Source: Hofstenia miamia (lineage: Eukaryota; Xenacoelomorpha; Acoela; Hofsteniidae). From it: DNA of 64,000 nt. Location: assembly GCA_900660155.1 (NCBI GenBank), contig CABFPE010000443.1, positions 174,755 through 238,754 of the forward strand, written 5' to 3'. The notes beneath the pieces were generated by a model. The model was given only the letters and a program-made list of their open reading frames with translations. It was not told the origin of the DNA and ran no database searches. This document shows, piece by piece, positions 35,871 to 48,120 of this stretch (the first letter of the stretch is position 1; every line of letters starts with the position of its first letter). The translations under genes and the position numbers were made by a program.

Positions 35871-37164
35871 CAGGGTGACCATAAAGTCCCTTCGGTATTT
35901 GTTTTTATAATGAAAATTCATTGACAAACATTAAGACAATTTTTTTTGGATTTGTTTTACTAAATCAATAAAATTATCGATCATAAACTTTTATAATTGC
36001 ACACTTTTTGAATTTTTTACAAAATGCTGTCTCAAAATGAACGAGTACAAATCGTACTTTTAATGGCACAAAATAACTGTTCCTCAATTCTTGTCGAGCG
36101 CGCGTGGAGAAAAGAGTTTGGATCCTATCTCCCAAGTGATAAGACGATTCAATCAACATACAAAAGATTTTGTGAAACTGGTAGCATTCATGATAAAGAG
36201 ACATGTGGTCAGCAATGAAAACATTGAAAAAATCCGGACTCATTTTGAAGAAATCCTTCATCCTCACTTCGACAAGCATCAAGAGAAATTGATATTCCGC
36301 GTGAAACTGTTAGAAAGTGCTTAAAATATACGATCGGAATGAAGTCATTTCACTATACTCGTGTGCAAAAACTTCTCTCTGACGATTATAATGCAAGAAT
36401 GGAATATTGTGAATCCATGTTACGTCAGCTACGATATGATTCATCATTAATTGATCGATTGTGTTTTTCGGATGAGGCAAAGTTCAATCTTCAGGGCGAT
36501 GTTAACACACATAACTGCATTATTTGGGGATATACGAATCCTCACGCCTATACTGAACAACCATTAAAAAGTCCAGGAATAACTGTTTGGGCAGCAATGT
36601 TTAAGAGAAAATTGATTGGTCCTTATTTTTTCGACGAAAACACGGTTAAGCAAGACAATTATTTAAAAATGCTACAAGACTATTTCGTACCTTGCCTAAG
36701 AGCATCCCGAAAATTTTCAACAACTCATTTCCAACAAGATGGAGGACCACCACATTGGGGACTTCAAGTCCGAGATTATTTGAATGAAGTTTTTAGCGAT
36801 AAATGGATTGGTCGCTCAGGACCCACAGCATGGTCTCCAAGAAGTCCAGACCTCACAATTCTGTGGAGACATTAAAGAAAGAGTTTATGCACAAAAACCA
36901 ACCAATTCTGAAGCTCTAAAGAGACTTATTGAAAATGAATTTTCTAAAATCTCACATGCAACTCTTGAAAAGGTCTTTTAAAATATGATGTCTCGCTTAA
37001 AAAAGTGTGTAGTGGCTAATGGAGGACACTTTCAACACCAGTAAATGTATAAACATAATTTCGAATTGTATATTTTTGCTGTTTTATTGTTCAAATACAT
37101 TTTATTTGCCCTGTTTAGTTCTTATTGTATGTAAAAATACCGAAAGGACTTTATGGTCACCCTG
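35871..37164 (+). mobile_element. Mariner-type DNA transposon with near-perfect ends
   Basis: Flanking TA dinucleotides bound 1294 bp. The left end CAGGGTGACCATAAAGTCCC and the inverted right end differ by a single base over about 30 (CCC versus CCT at the end of that string). The transposase is on + and broken. Such good ends imply fairly recent movement, presumably driven by transposase from another copy. Confidence 0.93.
36024..37042 (+). pseudogene. Broken mariner-type (DDxD) transposase
   Basis: MLSQNERVQIVLLMAQNNCS opens an N-terminal helix-turn-helix part (36024-36218), which shifts frame into 36219-36324. The catalytic part is 36339-36875, with CFSDEAKFNL (first Asp), HFQQDGGPPHW (second Asp) and SPRSPDL (third Asp, about 36 residues later). 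A further frame change near 36860 leads to IKERVYAQKPTNSEALKRLI and VVANGGHF at the end. It therefore has at least three breaks and makes no full transposase. The related element at 60437-61200 shares the domain order. Confidence 0.87.
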
Positions 37165-37199
37165 TATATTTAACTACAATCTATTTCATTTATTATCAA

Positions 37200-37765
37200 C
37201 ATTATATGGATGATATATTTGCATTAGTAAAAGATGAATAAACATCAGAAAACACTTACAAAATTGATTTTAATTGACAAGAATATTCAGTTTACAAAGT
37301 AGATTGAAACTGTGGACAAATTTCATTATTTGAATGTACAAATAACTAGAAAAAAAAACAAATTTGAAACTGGAATCGATAACAAACCAACAGGCACATG
37401 ATTGTTATTGAACTACAACTCAAATACGCCTTTAAATTACAAAATATCATTAATAAAAGGATGTATTCATCGAATATTTGACAATTGTAGCACATATAGA
37501 ACAATTAACCAAGAAATAGAAAATCTTAAGATCGAATTAAAGAAAAATGAATATCCAAATAATTTCATGGGTCGATATATTAAGAAATCATTAAAAAGAC
37601 ATTTTAATTAAGAACACAACATCAAAAACCAATCAAACTAAGACCGAAATTGAAATTCAAATCTACAACTGAAGAAACCAATAAGTCTAATGTGATTTAT
37701 CAAATAAAATGCACCTGTGGTGAAGATTATATAGGCTTTTCTAGTAGACAACTACAGTAGCGTTC
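37200..37765 (+). mobile_element. Penelope-like retroelement remnant (RT end and GIY-YIG start)
   Basis: It starts with HYMDDIFALVKDE-type sequence, the polymerase catalytic box of Penelope-like elements, continues with IKGCIHRIFDNCS and ENLKIELKKNEYPNNF, and ends with QIKCTCGEDYIGFSSRQLQ, the beginning of the GIY-YIG nuclease. Both sides are missing and the frame is broken several times: an old fragment. Confidence 0.78.
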
Positions 37766-37835
37766 AAAATTATCGAGGCTTTTTCACCATTTGCGAATAG
37801 AACAATAAAGTTACATTTTAAATCCACGTGATAGG
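37756..37835. mobile_element. Lone Tc1/mariner-like terminal repeat
   Basis: ACAGTAGCGTTCAAAATTAT resembles a Tc1/mariner terminus (CAGTAGCG-TCAAAA). It directly truncates the Penelope-like remnant and is followed after about 80 bases by LINE sequence in the other orientation. No partner end was found. Confidence 0.4.
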
Positions 37836-37842
37836 GGAGAAT

Positions 37843-38530
37843 TTATCGACGTATAGCTACTTTTTTAACAATAGTCTTAACATGCGATTTGAAATTAAGG
37901 TTTGAATCAATTATAGTTTCTAAATATTTAAACTTTTCGACAGTTGATATGGAAATATTGCTGAAATTAATAGAAATTTTAGAGACATCTATTTCTTCGC
38001 TAAAATGTCGCATTATGCAAAATTGCGTTATATTTATATTAATGCACAATTGATGCATGCAGAAATATTTAAACAATCTTGCACAATTAGATTCAATTTT
38101 CTTTACTGCTGTGTCTAATGAAGAGTTTCCACAGAATATTAGTATATCATCTGCATACTGTATAATTTCACAGCCAGTTACATTCCTTATGTCATTTACA
38201 TATAGATTGAATAGCAGAGGTCCTAAGATTATTCCTTGGGGAACACCATTTTTTACAAATGGCCCTTTAGACAATGTGCTATTTAACTTCAATTGTTGCG
38301 TCCTATTGTTTAAGTAATTTGATAGAGGACTGACACTGCTTGGAGAAAACCCTAGTTTAAATAAATTTTTTAAGAATTGTGATGATTAGAATCAAAAGCC
38401 TTAGATAGTTAAAGAGAAGCGATCGCTAGAAATGATTAGAATCAAGCAGATATTTCTATTTTTCGGTTGTTTATACAAAGGCATCGGAAGTAGAAAAATT
38501 CTTCCGAAATCCAAATTGCGCTTTGATAAT
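37843..38530 (-). pseudogene. LINE reverse transcriptase fragment
   Basis: On the minus strand it reads KAFDSI-H-like (motif A, near 38390), then GVPQGIILGPLLFNLYVNDI, IIQYADDILIF (catalytic Asp-Asp) and EKFKYLETIIDSNLNFKSHV. The clean frame is 37843-38292; the part before is shifted. It is Jockey/CR1-like by the GVPQG-LGPLLF spacing. Ends are truncated. Confidence 0.85.
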
Positions 38531-38575
38531 AATTTATTTTTACTAATAACAATAACCTAATAATTATTTATTTAT

Positions 38576-38578
<3 letters not shown>

Positions 38579-38620
<42 letters not shown>
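38579..38620. repeat. TA microsatellite
   Basis: A run of about 20 TA units. Similar runs occur near 39594-39632, 43601-43626, 41474-41491 and 47487-47509, several of them at element edges. Confidence 0.95.
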
Positions 38621-38622
<2 letters not shown>

Positions 38623-39239
38623 GTTTTAATCTAGAAAATTATGCACTGTGATACAAAATGCTGAAATTGCAGACCACAACCTTCAATCAATTATAACTAT
38701 ATTTCTAGCAAAATGCAAATTTTGATTTTTTTTATATGGTAATTCTTTGCAGGGGTTTAATCAATTTTTCGTTTTCAGGTATTTTTATTAATGGGTAATT
38801 TCATAAAAAATTCGAAGTAAAAGTACAAAGTAAAAAATGAGAAAAACTCAAATTAATGAGAGATTATAGAGAGAGGAATGTAGTTAATATTCTAATTGCA
38901 ATACTGTAGCCTTACGGTTTGGTAAGATTTTGCTACAACCTAAGCAAATTATTCCTTTCTTATCAAATATAACGGTAATTTTTTTAAAATTAGCCAGTAA
39001 ATTGCTGTTAAAATTACCAGTAATTGAATGCCCCGTCCATTCAATAGCCGGATTCATGTATGATTTCGCCACACATTTTATCATTAGAGTTGCAGAAACA
39101 TAATAAAAAACCAAATAATGTCAAAACCACAGGCAAACAATCGATAAGTTAATAAAATTAAAAGCGATTAAACAACAAAACAATCGAATAGAGGTTTCTA
39201 CAACAAAATATTTAAGTGAAGATGAACTAACCAATATTA

Positions 39240-39589
39240 GCGTTTGCTTATGTATGTAACATCAATTTGCTGACCTAAAAAAGAACAAATTCCTTACGCA
39301 TGTTTCTCTGCAATGGGTTTGGGATATCTTTGAACATCTCAAGAAACAGTCAAATTCTTTGTTGCTTCCATTGGCGCAAAACATGATAAATACATGAACA
39401 CTAGGTATGGAGAGAAAATAAATTTTTAGAAAAATTCCAAATTTTCAAAGAAAACTTGTTAATCTTTTCAACAACCTCAGCCACAATAATACGCTTTAAT
39501 TAAAATCTTCAACATTGCATTAAAGTAAGTTCCCCAATAGACCTAATCAAGATGTTAAATTTTCTAAAAGGCTTGGAGAAAATTCTTTG

Positions 39590-39600
<11 letters not shown>
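39240..39600 (+). repeat. Dispersed repeat family B, copy 3
   Basis: It matches the minus strand of 12005-12330 over about 300 bases and, weakly, 16790-17060. It ends near a TA microsatellite at 39594. No coding frame is conserved between copies, so it is probably a non-autonomous element or an untranslated part of one. Confidence 0.7.
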
Positions 39601-39636
<36 letters not shown>

Positions 39637-39639
39637 AAA

Positions 39640-42600
39640 TTATATATATACACCTGACTTTTATGAAACTCTCTACTCTCTCTCTTGGCTTTGCCGTTGA
39701 TCATATCAAGAAAGTGATTGTTATGGCTTTAAATTCAATACAAAATTGAAACTCAATTATTTAAAGTTTCCTAGAAACTTAAGGATGTGAAAAATGAAAT
39801 GAATCAATCGGTTTTGTAAATTTTAATCAATTCAGTGCAATGATTATATTTTGATTTCTTGATTTAATAAATTGTGTTATTACTTTATTAATATAAGTTA
39901 ATGTGATAAGAAAGTGTTCATATGATATAGAGGTGCCAATGTAAATAATAAAAGCTAAAATATTTCTTTAAAGTATTGTAATGATGCTAAAATATCATGG
40001 GCATGGCTGGAAATATAAAGGTGCGCATGTGAGCCTTAGGGAAACGAATTTTAGTGAGCAGAAAAATATGTTGGATTAAGGATCACTTGGACGTATAAAT
40101 ATTAAAGATATATTGTAGCATCATCCAAGAAAGAACACTCAAAACTCTATCGATGATTTATGTTAATTCTTGGAAAATGCATTTATTAATTTTGATAGTT
40201 TAATTTCGGCAAGTAGTAGTCGCCAAAATGGTTTGACAAAATTACGTGTGGACGATACGCCTGCACACAGTTCTGCAAAGCCACACGGTACGCAGAAATT
40301 TAAACCGTGGGAAAACCAAAATTGAAATAAGGCGACTGGTACTTGTTTAGCAGCATTCAATCAGTAAATATGTTTTAGTAAATTTTGTATAAATAGAAAA
40401 CCACGAGCTGTGAATATGATGAACATTAACCTCGTTATATTTTCATTGATTATTGCGGTTTGATTAATTAATACTTTATGCGCAGCTAAACGGTTTTCTG
40501 TGTGCAACAATCGTAGTGCTAGCAGTGAAGGAGCAGTTAATGGGTATCGCGCTTGATTGTTGTATTGCAGATAGGTTATGGATAGGTGTAGGGATTTTCC
40601 TCCCGTTTGGCGCGCACTCAATTCATTTCCTATCATGTAGTAACAAATGCAACAAAGGCGTTTTTGCCATCGTAAGTAAATATTACTATTTACATTAACC
40701 GAGTTTTAGATCTAAATTATGACGAATAATGTGACCGATAATGTGACCGATTTTATAGTTATTTTAATAGTAGTTTGTAGCTAACCTTTGTATATAGTTT
40801 TTAGTAGCTAGCGTTGTGTCTTATTTTTAATATGTCAGTAGTTTGTAGTTAATAGTTTGTATCGTAGTTTATTAAATGTAGGAAGCTGCTCTATACATAT
40901 TAAATGCTTTTACGTAATAGCAGCTAGTGTCTGTCATTGCAAACAACTACTGACATTATATGAATTGAGCGTGAGCACTAAGTCGATTTGTGTTCATAGT
41001 TTATTTCACTCATTAGGGCACACATAACAAACATAGTTTTCATGAGACTGAGCTGAGTTGGAATCACAATGGATCGAATCTGTAACTACGAAATGGATGG
41101 AGTTGTTGGCAGTTCTGGCGAACCTGTTATGATCTCAGTGACTTGGCGTCGGGCAAGTGCGCCCAGAGATTTCAGTCCTCTTCAATCGATGAAGTATCTA
41201 AACAATACTATTTACTAATTGTTATTGGAACATCTGTTAGTGCAGTGTGGAATATACAATTAAAGGACAGAAGAGGAAACTTAGATAATACTTACCCCGT
41301 GATAGCTGGCGCTGATCCCTGGATTGATTCTCTAAATAGATTATCTAGCTATGAAGTGTTAGTTTCACCTGGGTAGCGATATTACAATATGTTCATAAAC
41401 ATCGAGTAAGGCCTGTATTCGTTAAGTTAAGTCATTGAAACACGATAAACAAAAATATTTTTATGTTTTCTTCATATATATATATATATATAATAATTAA
41501 ATGTTTACAAAATAAGAATTTTTTTACAAAATCCTACATATTGTAATATGTCTTTAGCACGATGGATACCACCTGACAAATAATAATAATAATACCACAT
41601 GTTTCCTGGCATATCCATATGCAGCATTTATTCGACAATTGAATTTCTGAATTTTAACATGTTTGGGATACAAAGTACCGTGGATGCTTAAATGAACAGA
41701 AAACAGTGTGACTTTTGAAAACAAAATTAGTAAAATATCAATTAATAATTAATATCCCAAATAGTATTTAAAAAAAGATTTTTAATCAGTTGTTTACTAT
41801 TCAAACCGGTATATATTTTCCAATATTTCCTCATACGTGTTTATGCCATGACCATAATTGTTCTTTACTAATAAATGTCTTCTTTCTTAAAGCTTGTAAT
41901 TCATTTTCCAATTGTAATTGCAGCTGTCTATTGGCTCCTAAGCCAATAATTCAATGCTTTTACATTCTGTACTTGCAAAGCACATTCCAAATACTATTAT
42001 TAATTTTGACTTAATGAAGTCAAAAGTTATTTCAAACAAACTACTATCGCCGCTCTATTAAATATTTGAGGTTATTAGCTTTTCCGCAGTTTCAAAGAAG
42101 CGCCGAGTTATTTTAGAAGCGAATACAAAGTAATAATTAACGTTGTGACATTAAAAATTAACCATCTTTTGCCAATATAAACATCTATATTTTGATGATT
42201 GTTTGCGATATGTGCACTATTTCACTAAAACATGAACGGCTAAAAATTTCGAATACATTTGCTCTAAGTAAATAATTGGAAATACACTCACTCTATGATG
42301 TATAGACCATGTTCTTCCAAAAATAGAATATCGCGACGAATACTTCTTGGCGTTAGACTTCTACTCCCCAAAGTTTTTTGGGATTGTGAAAATGCTGAAA
42401 TATATGACACATCAGCTCGGATGTTTCAATTGACTAATTAAATAGTTAAGCCTACACATCATTTGGTCAACAGTGTCAAACATTTTCTTTCCATGTCGAT
42501 ATCCCTGTTCATAGGAGTAACAGAGGATTGTTATCAAATCTCCTATCCTGCCATTTACAAACATTGAAACACTTATGTTGGATTACGGCAACTACTTCAA

Positions 42601-43140
42601 CCCTAAGCGCATTTTCTCGAACCTGAAATATTTAAAGCTATGAATGAGATCCACAACAATTGATGAAATTTTTGATATTCTGAATCAACTATATATTAAT
42701 TGATGATCTCCATAAATCATTAATGCCTTGATAGATTGCTTTGCTGTCAATAAGACCATTTCATTAAATTCTACAATCTGTATGAAACTTGTATTTGATT
42801 TAGGGATGTTCCAGAATCCGGTATCCGAAAAAATCGGCAATTACATAACCGGAGCCGGGTGTCCGGTAAAATTTAACTTCTTTACAGGATTTTATCGGAT
42901 AACATATTCTGAGATTGAATTTTTGAGGAAAAGCTATATTTTTTCAATGACATGGAAGTTGTCATGCAACAAAACAATTTTTTCTGATATATCAGGACGC
43001 AGTCTATTTAATATATACTTATTTTCATTCCCAAGAGGTTGATATTAATTGGGAAATGAGGTAGTTCTTCATTAACAATTAGTCAACCAAAAGTCATAAA
43101 AGTAATATTTTATTCGGTTGGTCTATTTTGCAGTCTGCTT
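39640..43140. other. Mostly unrecognised stretch
   Basis: Frames at 40361-40636 (-), 41143-41376 (+) and 42728-43042 (+) match no family I know. A short frame from ATG 41069 (MDRICNYEMDGVVGSSGEPV) overlaps the second in another frame; the pair might be a relic of one protein or chance. Near 42803 GGGATGTTCCAGAATCCGGT and further CCGG motifs look like one terminus of a DNA transposon; no partner end was found. Confidence 0.35.
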
Positions 43141-43189
43141 AAAATTAGATTGTTTTTAGACCTGGGGTGTTAAACTACGCCATTAAAAG

Positions 43190-43595
43190 AAACTTAAAAA
43201 TCTTACTACAATTAAGGCATTATTTGATCGAGCATATAAAATCTGTTCGACATTCGAACATACAGTTAATGCCTTTGATCAAATTTTTACCATCTTAGAA
43301 CGAAATGGATATCCTCATAATATTTTAAGAAAATATTCAGATCATCTACTTGAAAATGATTACTGCAAAGAAAACGAGCAATATGTGAAAAATACCAACA
43401 AAGAAACGAAAATTGAAGTATATTAGAAAATACCATATCTAAGTAACCAAGTTAAGAAATTCAAAAAATGAGTAAGAAATCTGAATACAAAACTTCAAAA
43501 ATTACTAAGATTACCCCGATTTTTACAACTTTTAAAAAAAAATTAGTTTAACAGCAAATACAATGTCCCAAAAAACTTAGTTTCCTCCCTAGTCT

Positions 43596-43626
<31 letters not shown>

Positions 43627-43990
43627 AGAAACTAAGCGACATCTGGGAATAAGATCTAATGAGCATTTAAGAGGTCATCCGAATTCAGAAATTTTTACCC
43701 ATCACCATCAAACTAAGGAAGATCAATTTAAAATTTTACTAAGAACTAAACATCCGAAAATAGCAGCAGAGGAAATATATATAAAAGAAACAATAAAGAG
43801 TAAATTATTAAATCGACAACAAAGCATGATGACCTTAAATTTATTCGAAGTGTATGTAATAAGATCATTTATATTTAGTGTAGTTTATTGTAAATTTATT
43901 TACCGCATATTTTGTAAACTGACTATGATGGTAACACATCGAAATCGATATTTAAGACTGTCGTCACATTCAAATAATATATATATATAT
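43190..43990 (+). mobile_element. Penelope-like retroelement remnant beside the gap
   Basis: It reads DRAYKICSTFEHTVNAFDQI then ERNGYPHNILRKYSDHLL, a C-terminal RT region of Penelope-like type, and after a TA microsatellite (43601-43626) GIRSNEHLRGHPNSEIFTHH, the later part of the GIY-YIG domain. A hammerhead-like tract follows at 43919-43945. It is broken and interrupted by the microsatellite, and the assembly gap cuts off what follows. Confidence 0.72.
43919..43945 (+). ncRNA. Degenerate hammerhead-like tract
   Basis: CTGACTAT is followed by GATG, a short loop, CATC and GAAAT. The stem (GATG/CATC) and GAAA fit a hammerhead, but the first conserved box departs from CUGANGA. It sits just downstream of a Penelope-like GIY-YIG region, where the family carries such ribozymes. 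Confidence 0.4.
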
Positions 43991-43991
43991 A

Positions 43992-44991
43992 NNNNNNNNN
44001 NNNNNNNNNNNNNNNNNNNNNNNNNNNNNNNNNNNNNNNNNNNNNNNNNNNNNNNNNNNNNNNNNNNNNNNNNNNNNNNNNNNNNNNNNNNNNNNNNNNN
44101 NNNNNNNNNNNNNNNNNNNNNNNNNNNNNNNNNNNNNNNNNNNNNNNNNNNNNNNNNNNNNNNNNNNNNNNNNNNNNNNNNNNNNNNNNNNNNNNNNNNN
44201 NNNNNNNNNNNNNNNNNNNNNNNNNNNNNNNNNNNNNNNNNNNNNNNNNNNNNNNNNNNNNNNNNNNNNNNNNNNNNNNNNNNNNNNNNNNNNNNNNNNN
44301 NNNNNNNNNNNNNNNNNNNNNNNNNNNNNNNNNNNNNNNNNNNNNNNNNNNNNNNNNNNNNNNNNNNNNNNNNNNNNNNNNNNNNNNNNNNNNNNNNNNN
44401 NNNNNNNNNNNNNNNNNNNNNNNNNNNNNNNNNNNNNNNNNNNNNNNNNNNNNNNNNNNNNNNNNNNNNNNNNNNNNNNNNNNNNNNNNNNNNNNNNNNN
44501 NNNNNNNNNNNNNNNNNNNNNNNNNNNNNNNNNNNNNNNNNNNNNNNNNNNNNNNNNNNNNNNNNNNNNNNNNNNNNNNNNNNNNNNNNNNNNNNNNNNN
44601 NNNNNNNNNNNNNNNNNNNNNNNNNNNNNNNNNNNNNNNNNNNNNNNNNNNNNNNNNNNNNNNNNNNNNNNNNNNNNNNNNNNNNNNNNNNNNNNNNNNN
44701 NNNNNNNNNNNNNNNNNNNNNNNNNNNNNNNNNNNNNNNNNNNNNNNNNNNNNNNNNNNNNNNNNNNNNNNNNNNNNNNNNNNNNNNNNNNNNNNNNNNN
44801 NNNNNNNNNNNNNNNNNNNNNNNNNNNNNNNNNNNNNNNNNNNNNNNNNNNNNNNNNNNNNNNNNNNNNNNNNNNNNNNNNNNNNNNNNNNNNNNNNNNN
44901 NNNNNNNNNNNNNNNNNNNNNNNNNNNNNNNNNNNNNNNNNNNNNNNNNNNNNNNNNNNNNNNNNNNNNNNNNNNNNNNNNNNNNNNNNNN
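43992..44991. other. Assembly gap, exactly 1000 N
   Basis: A run of exactly 1000 undetermined bases, flanked on both sides by TA repeats (43978-43991 and 44992-45019). The round size suggests a placeholder; true length unknown. Open frames spanning it are artefacts. Confidence 0.98.
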
Positions 44992-45019
<28 letters not shown>

Positions 45020-45023
<4 letters not shown>

Positions 45024-46320
45024 AGAAATAAAAGGCAGTGATGATATTTACATTTAAATTATAAAAAGCATGATATTTACAATGTACACATTTACAAATG
45101 ATAAATAATTGATTATGGGTTGACATTGTCACTTCTGTTTGTAGAAATAATAGAACATGAATCTTCATGTAGTTCCTTCCTCCACTAAAACAAAATCAAA
45201 AACTTTTACAATATCCTAACGCAATGTAAGCACAAAACTATTAAACGCCAAAATATGATTCGATGTGCTACTGCAAATGACCTCTACATATTATAATTTG
45301 CAACGGCTTTAGGTAGGCATAAAGGAATGTCCCTCTCTTTCAAATCTCCAAATTTGATTTTTTCGATTTAAATATAAAATATTTTATAAAAAAATATGAA
45401 AAAGGTAAGAAATATCTTGACAAAATACAATTTAAGTTTATANCCCCCCCCCCCCCCCCCCCCCATCAGCAAATCCTGCATATGTTACTGATTATAGCGG
45501 AAATATCATATTAAGATTATATTTCATATAATGGATTTATTGACCAAGTAAAGATAGACGAATGGATGGGATTTGAATATTTTTGGATTTGTACGTTATA
45601 TCATATAGTCGACAATGGGATTATCGGAGTAAATTGCACGTTGTTATAAATTTTAGTTCTTAAATTTTACTCAGTAATCATTAGAAAATTCATGAATAAT
45701 GAGTGGTGACGTCAAGAAGTACGAAGATTAGCGTACATCTACGCCCGATTTACATGACTTATATTAGTGATGAAAGTGTAATTACATAAAGTTCTAATAT
45801 ACGATTCTTTACATCACTAACTATAATACTATATTATAATTTCAGAGAGCATAATATTTTACATTGAGGAAAGAACTGGTGCCAATGTTAGTACACTTAC
45901 ATGAAGCTTCACGTGAATAAGCAACACCAAAAATCTGCAAAATATTGCTGAAGAAAATATTTTAAGTTATAATGGGAATTAGGAATGATTGACAAACAAG
46001 GTTGATAATTTCTGTTTCAGAGATGAAAACCGACAAAGCAACTTGCACATGGTAAATTTTTCCTTATTGAATTTTACATTTTAACCACGTAGACATAATT
46101 TGCCTCTTCTCTATCCTCCCCACATGCACAAACTAGGTCTCTGCGGTCAGTTTGTTACTTGCCGTAGTCCGACTTCATACCATTCCAACAAGTTATAATT
46201 AAATATTCCCGTCAAAAAATTTACAATTTGCCCAAAATTAGCACATTATAAATAAATTCTGAAATCTAGATTCATTGTACATGTTTTCGCTAATTTAGTA
46301 TTTTTATGACAGCTACATGT
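45020..46320. other. Spacer, no gene recognised
   Basis: AT-rich stretch between the gap and the TTAA-flanked MITE. No protein family, RNA gene or repeat ends were recognised. Confidence 0.45.
45443..45464. repeat. N plus 21-base poly-C run
   Basis: One N followed by 21 C in otherwise AT-rich DNA. It may be a real homopolymer that failed to sequence cleanly or a joining artefact. Confidence 0.9.
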
Positions 46321-46323
46321 ACA

Positions 46324-47190
46324 TTAAGTTGGTCCTATACAAAAAATGTCAAAATTTTCAATTTTTTTATTTTGGTTGTTTTACATACTTCCAACTATCT
46401 GTTAACTGCTGGTATAGCTATTTTTTCATGAAGAATTATATAAATTAGTTTAAAAGTAATTTTAATATGTGACACTTAAAATTTCAGAAACGATTTTCCT
46501 CAGTTACGCCCCTAGCAACCATCTGTGTCTTTGATTTTGACTTCAAAACCCCTTAAAAAGCAATATAAATGAAAATTCTATTATTTAGGAGATATAATAT
46601 GAAAGAAAAAAATTTTTTGAGGTTAAATTGATCAAATACCAAAAAAATATTAAATGAAGGGGATTTTTTGCTTAAAACGTAGTTTTCTTAGAATTGCTAA
46701 TTTTTGAAATGGTGCGATCAATAACTTTTGAAATAGAAGTCTGATTGACTTGAAATTTTGTATGAGTGTTAAAATTCATAACATCAACTTACTGTACTAA
46801 AATCTTTTTGATCTGATTATTGAAAATTATTTTATAGGTTGTTTACGTAATAAATGACCTTCAAAAATTTGCGTAATTTCAGGACCAAATACTTTTTTTC
46901 CATAAAAAAATAAGTATACACTCATTGTTTTTAGTACAGTAAGTGCATATTTATAAATGGAATGTCAATTTTTATTTTAAAACTCTCAGTCAATTTAAAG
47001 TTATTGACCGCACCACAATATCCCTAAAATAGACCGGTTTGGTTCGTAAAAGCAGGACCAGACAGTAAATTCTGAAAATTACATATTTTTTTTTAAATTT
47101 TCATTCATTTTCAAACAAATAAACAATTAAAACTTAACTTTGAAAAGAAAACATGGCGTTTCTTTCTTTTAGTATAGGACCACCTTAAAG
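46324..47190. mobile_element. TTAA-flanked (piggyBac-like) non-autonomous element
   Basis: TTAA occurs at 46324-46327 and 47187-47190. Directly inside, GTTGGTCCTATAC on the left matches, inverted, GGTGGTCCTATAC on the right (12 of 13). TTAA duplication is the hallmark of piggyBac elements. The 859 bp interior lacks a transposase and holds a second inverted pair (near 46695-46800 and 46935-47025, sharing ACTTACTGTACTAAAA-type and GTCAATAACTTT-type sequence), so it may fold into a long hairpin. Confidence 0.82.
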
Positions 47191-47476
47191 AATGAAACAT
47201 TATCTTAACCAATATTACATTATTTCTAATATACATCCATTTTGTAGTTGTATCTTAACGCTAAGACAAAACTTTATTAAAACGGACTTTTTGACGTCAC
47301 CAAGTATTCATATATAAATAGCTTACTTGATCTTCAACTACTCTTTTCAAATCCAATTGAGTGCGAGTTTTAAAATCTATGCCTTTTTCCGCGAACAGTG
47401 TATGTAGTTTAATCTCATTTCTAAAATAATCAATATTAAATATTGTTGATTATGGATAACTGTTCTATTTTTTAAT

Positions 47477-47509
<33 letters not shown>

Positions 47510-48120
47510 CATGGGCGGTCCGTCATTATAATCGCAGCAATCGGCGATTACCTCATAACATGTGTAAAAAGGTGGTTCATTCTTTAATCTAACTGTAAGC
47601 ATATTCGAAAACTGAATAAACTGTTGTAATTGTAACCATAGGTGTAGTGGGGCGGGGGCCCATGGGAGCCCGCTCCCCATTGTTAAATTTTTTATGCTAA
47701 GGGTGGGGGGCTATGGGGGCTCATCTTATTTTTAAAATTCAGACTTTTTCGTTTCATTTTCTAGCAATCCACTACCCACCCAGGAACTGATCTATCAAGT
47801 GTTCAAGAAGACAAACTTGCAAAATTTTCAAGTAAGCCACAGACTGGAACTCGTAATTCACGATGTTATAAATTTAATCAATGTAACGTTTCACCTGAAA
47901 TCACTATGTGATAAGATTTGCACGGTTTACCTCCAATAACAAAATTAAAAGAGAAGTACAAAGAATATCTAAGGATCATGATGTCCAGTTTAGAAAAGTT
48001 GGTTCGGCAATCGACAATTGGTGAATGGCCACTATTAATACTGAGGAAAGACTATTTGGCCCTTTTCACTCATTTTTGTAGTCATACAATCAATGCTGGA
48101 AAGGAAAACAAGAATACATG

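Noticed and set aside
40680-41060. Possible LTR upstream of the short frame at 41069
   Set aside because: No second copy of the stretch, no convincing primer-binding site and no LTR-type protein nearby.
43826-45168. Long open frames of about 370-420 codons on both strands
   Set aside because: They exist only because the run of 1000 N has no stop codons. The real sequence on either side is TA repeat.
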